Assembly: GCF_011759505.1 (NCBI RefSeq) | Contig: NZ_JAAOYO010000003.1 | Coordinates: 186,001-250,000, forward strand | Source of the DNA: Curtobacterium salicis | GTDB lineage: Bacteria; Actinomycetota; Actinomycetes; Actinomycetales; Microbacteriaceae | DNA: 64,000 nt | Direction of reading: 5' to 3' | In this document: in pieces, positions 63,160 through 64,000 of the stretch | Numbering within the stretch: the first letter of the stretch is position 1 | Layout: every line of letters begins with the position of its first letter | Translations under genes and position numbers: made by a program | Notes under the pieces: generated by a model | Databases searched by the model: none | Seen by the model: only the letters and a program-made list of their open reading frames with translations | Told to the model about the DNA's origin: nothing

Positions 63160-63347
63160 TGTGGAATTCCTTTCGGCGAAGTGTCCGCTATATGACACTT
63201 GGCGGTACGACGGGGCCGGCCGGGCCCCGACGGGTCTGTTTCAGTTGTGATCACGCGCACAGGAGTGCGCGATCGAACGACCAGGAATGGCCGCCCCCGC
63301 TCGTCCCGGTCAGGGAACGAGCGGGGAACGGCCGGTTGCTCCTCGCG
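63160..63347. other. rpsK-rpoA gap with a strong hairpin
   Basis: This 188-base gap stands where rpsD often lies. An imperfect stem (63289-63333, core cccgctcgt/acgagcggg with a one-base bulge) sits 15 bases after the rpsK stop, and a smaller one (gcgcac/gtgcgc) at about 63255-63270. They may attenuate or process the transcript between rpsK and rpoA. Confidence 0.55.
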
Positions 63348-63746
63348 TCAGACGCGGCGGCGCTTCGGCGGGCGGCACCCGTTGTGCGCCTGCGGCGTCA
63401 CGTCGTTGATCGAACCGACCTCGAGGCCAGCGGCCTGGAGCGAACGGATCGCCGTCTCACGACCGGAACCCGGTCCCTTGACGAAGACGTCGACCTTCTT
63501 GACGCCGTGCTCCGCTGCCTGGCGGGCAGCCGACTCGGCGGCGAGCTGCGCCGCGAACGGCGTCGACTTGCGCGAGCCCTTGAAGCCGACGGCCCCGGAG
63601 GACGCCCAGCTGAGGACGGCACCCGACGGGTCGGTGATGCTGACGATGGTGTTGTTGAACGTGCTCTTGATGTGGGCCTGGCCCACAGCGACGTTCTTCT
63701 TCTCCTTGCGGCGCGGCTTGCGCGCGGCGGTCTTGGGGGTAGCCAT
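63348..63746 (-). CDS. rpsK: 30S ribosomal protein S11
   Basis: The 132-residue protein shows [44 protein letters not shown] and the C-terminal [18 protein letters not shown], all canonical S11. The N-terminal [16 protein letters not shown] is the usual basic tail. It follows rpsM by nine bases. Confidence 0.98.
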   Translation of the reverse strand: MATPKTAARKPRRKEKKNVAVGQAHIKSTFNNTIVSITDPSGAVLSWASSGAVGFKGSRKSTPFAAQLAAESAARQAAEHGVKKVDVFVKGPGSGRETAIRSLQAAGLEVGSINDVTPQAHNGCRPPKRRRV

Positions 63747-63755
63747 CGTGATCTC

Positions 63756-64000
63756 CTATCGAGCCTTCTTCTTGCCTGCCACGGTGCGCTTCGGGCCCTT
63801 GCGGGTACGAGCGTTCGTCTTGGTGCGCTGACCGCGCACCGGGAGACCGCGACGGTGGCGGAGACCCTCGTAGCTACCGATCTCGACCTTGCGGCGGATG
63901 TCGGCGGCGACCTCACGGCGGAGGTCACCCTCCACCTTGAAGGTGCCCTCGATGAAGTCACGGAGGGCGACGAGCTGGTCGTCGGTGAGGTCCTTGACGC
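63756..64000 (-). CDS. rpsM: 30S ribosomal protein S13 (partial)
   Basis: The stop TAG at 63756-63758 ends a frame that continues past the right edge of the window, with about 81 codons visible. The visible end, [37 protein letters not shown], is the universal C-terminus of S13, preceded by the helical region with [26 protein letters not shown]. It starts the rpsM-rpsK-rpoA-rplQ run seen here. Confidence 0.97.
   Translation of the reverse strand, partial: VKDLTDDQLVALRDFIEGTFKVEGDLRREVAADIRRKVEIGSYEGLRHRRGLPVRGQRTKTNARTRKGPKRTVAGKKKAR

Overview
The window is a gene-dense, high-GC stretch of an actinobacterial chromosome. Gene order (rplM-rpsI-glmM, coaA, glmS-acpS-alr-tsaE, rpsM-rpsK-rpoA-rplQ), the many GTG starts, the 4-base start/stop overlaps and protein features such as KhtT/KhtU, SURF1, DUF3817, GuaB3 and CU044_5270-type proteins point to Microbacteriaceae. 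Curtobacterium is my best guess for the genus, but this is inference without any search.

Layout. 1-5.1 kb: the tail of a NadV-like nicotinamide phosphoribosyltransferase, an NrtR-like regulator with a degenerate Nudix box, a PdxH-like flavoprotein, the PcrA/UvrD helicase and a glycerophosphodiesterase. 5.4-11.5 kb: a Bax-inhibitor-1-like membrane protein, then a leftward operon khtT-khtU-SURF1-DUF3817-guaA. 11.6-15.6 kb: a small membrane protein, glpD, guaB3 and another small membrane protein. 15.7-25.4 kb: a branched-chain amino acid ABC transporter (livHMGF leftward, livK rightward), interrupted by guaB, an AbiEi-like gene and a short-chain dehydrogenase. 25.5-30.9 kb: rarD, CIRCE-controlled groES, a THUMP-like methyltransferase, a DUF4190 protein and tsaD-rimI-tsaB.

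31.5-40.5 kb is an accessory block lying between tsaB and tsaE, which are normally neighbours. It holds a P-loop kinase, an Abi-like protein with a HEPN-type Rx4H motif, an ECF sigma factor with its membrane partner, the RNA repair pair Pnkp-Hen1, membrane proteins and a RibD_C-domain reductase. 40.8-49.9 kb returns to the conserved backbone: tsaE, two tandem alanine racemase paralogues, acpS, glmS, glutathione peroxidase, coaA, glmM, rpsI, rplM. 50.3-55.0 kb: a large secreted wall-anchored nuclease, an MBL-fold hydrolase and truA. 55.1-61.4 kb: a second accessory block between truA and rplQ with a drug-type ABC exporter, a giant AfsR-like regulator and a FUSC membrane protein. 61.5-64 kb: rplQ, rpoA, rpsK and partial rpsM.

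The strongest candidates for something out of the ordinary are the Pnkp-Hen1 RNA repair pair with a possible HEPN RNase in the same island; an AbiEi-like gene bracketed by two near-identical long palindromes; a LivH permease fused to an extracytoplasmic beta-sandwich-like domain; and a short palindromic element (core GCCTCCCGGCCGGA) that recurs between genes and also lies inside two reading frames. No tRNA, rRNA, CRISPR array or insertion sequence was recognised.
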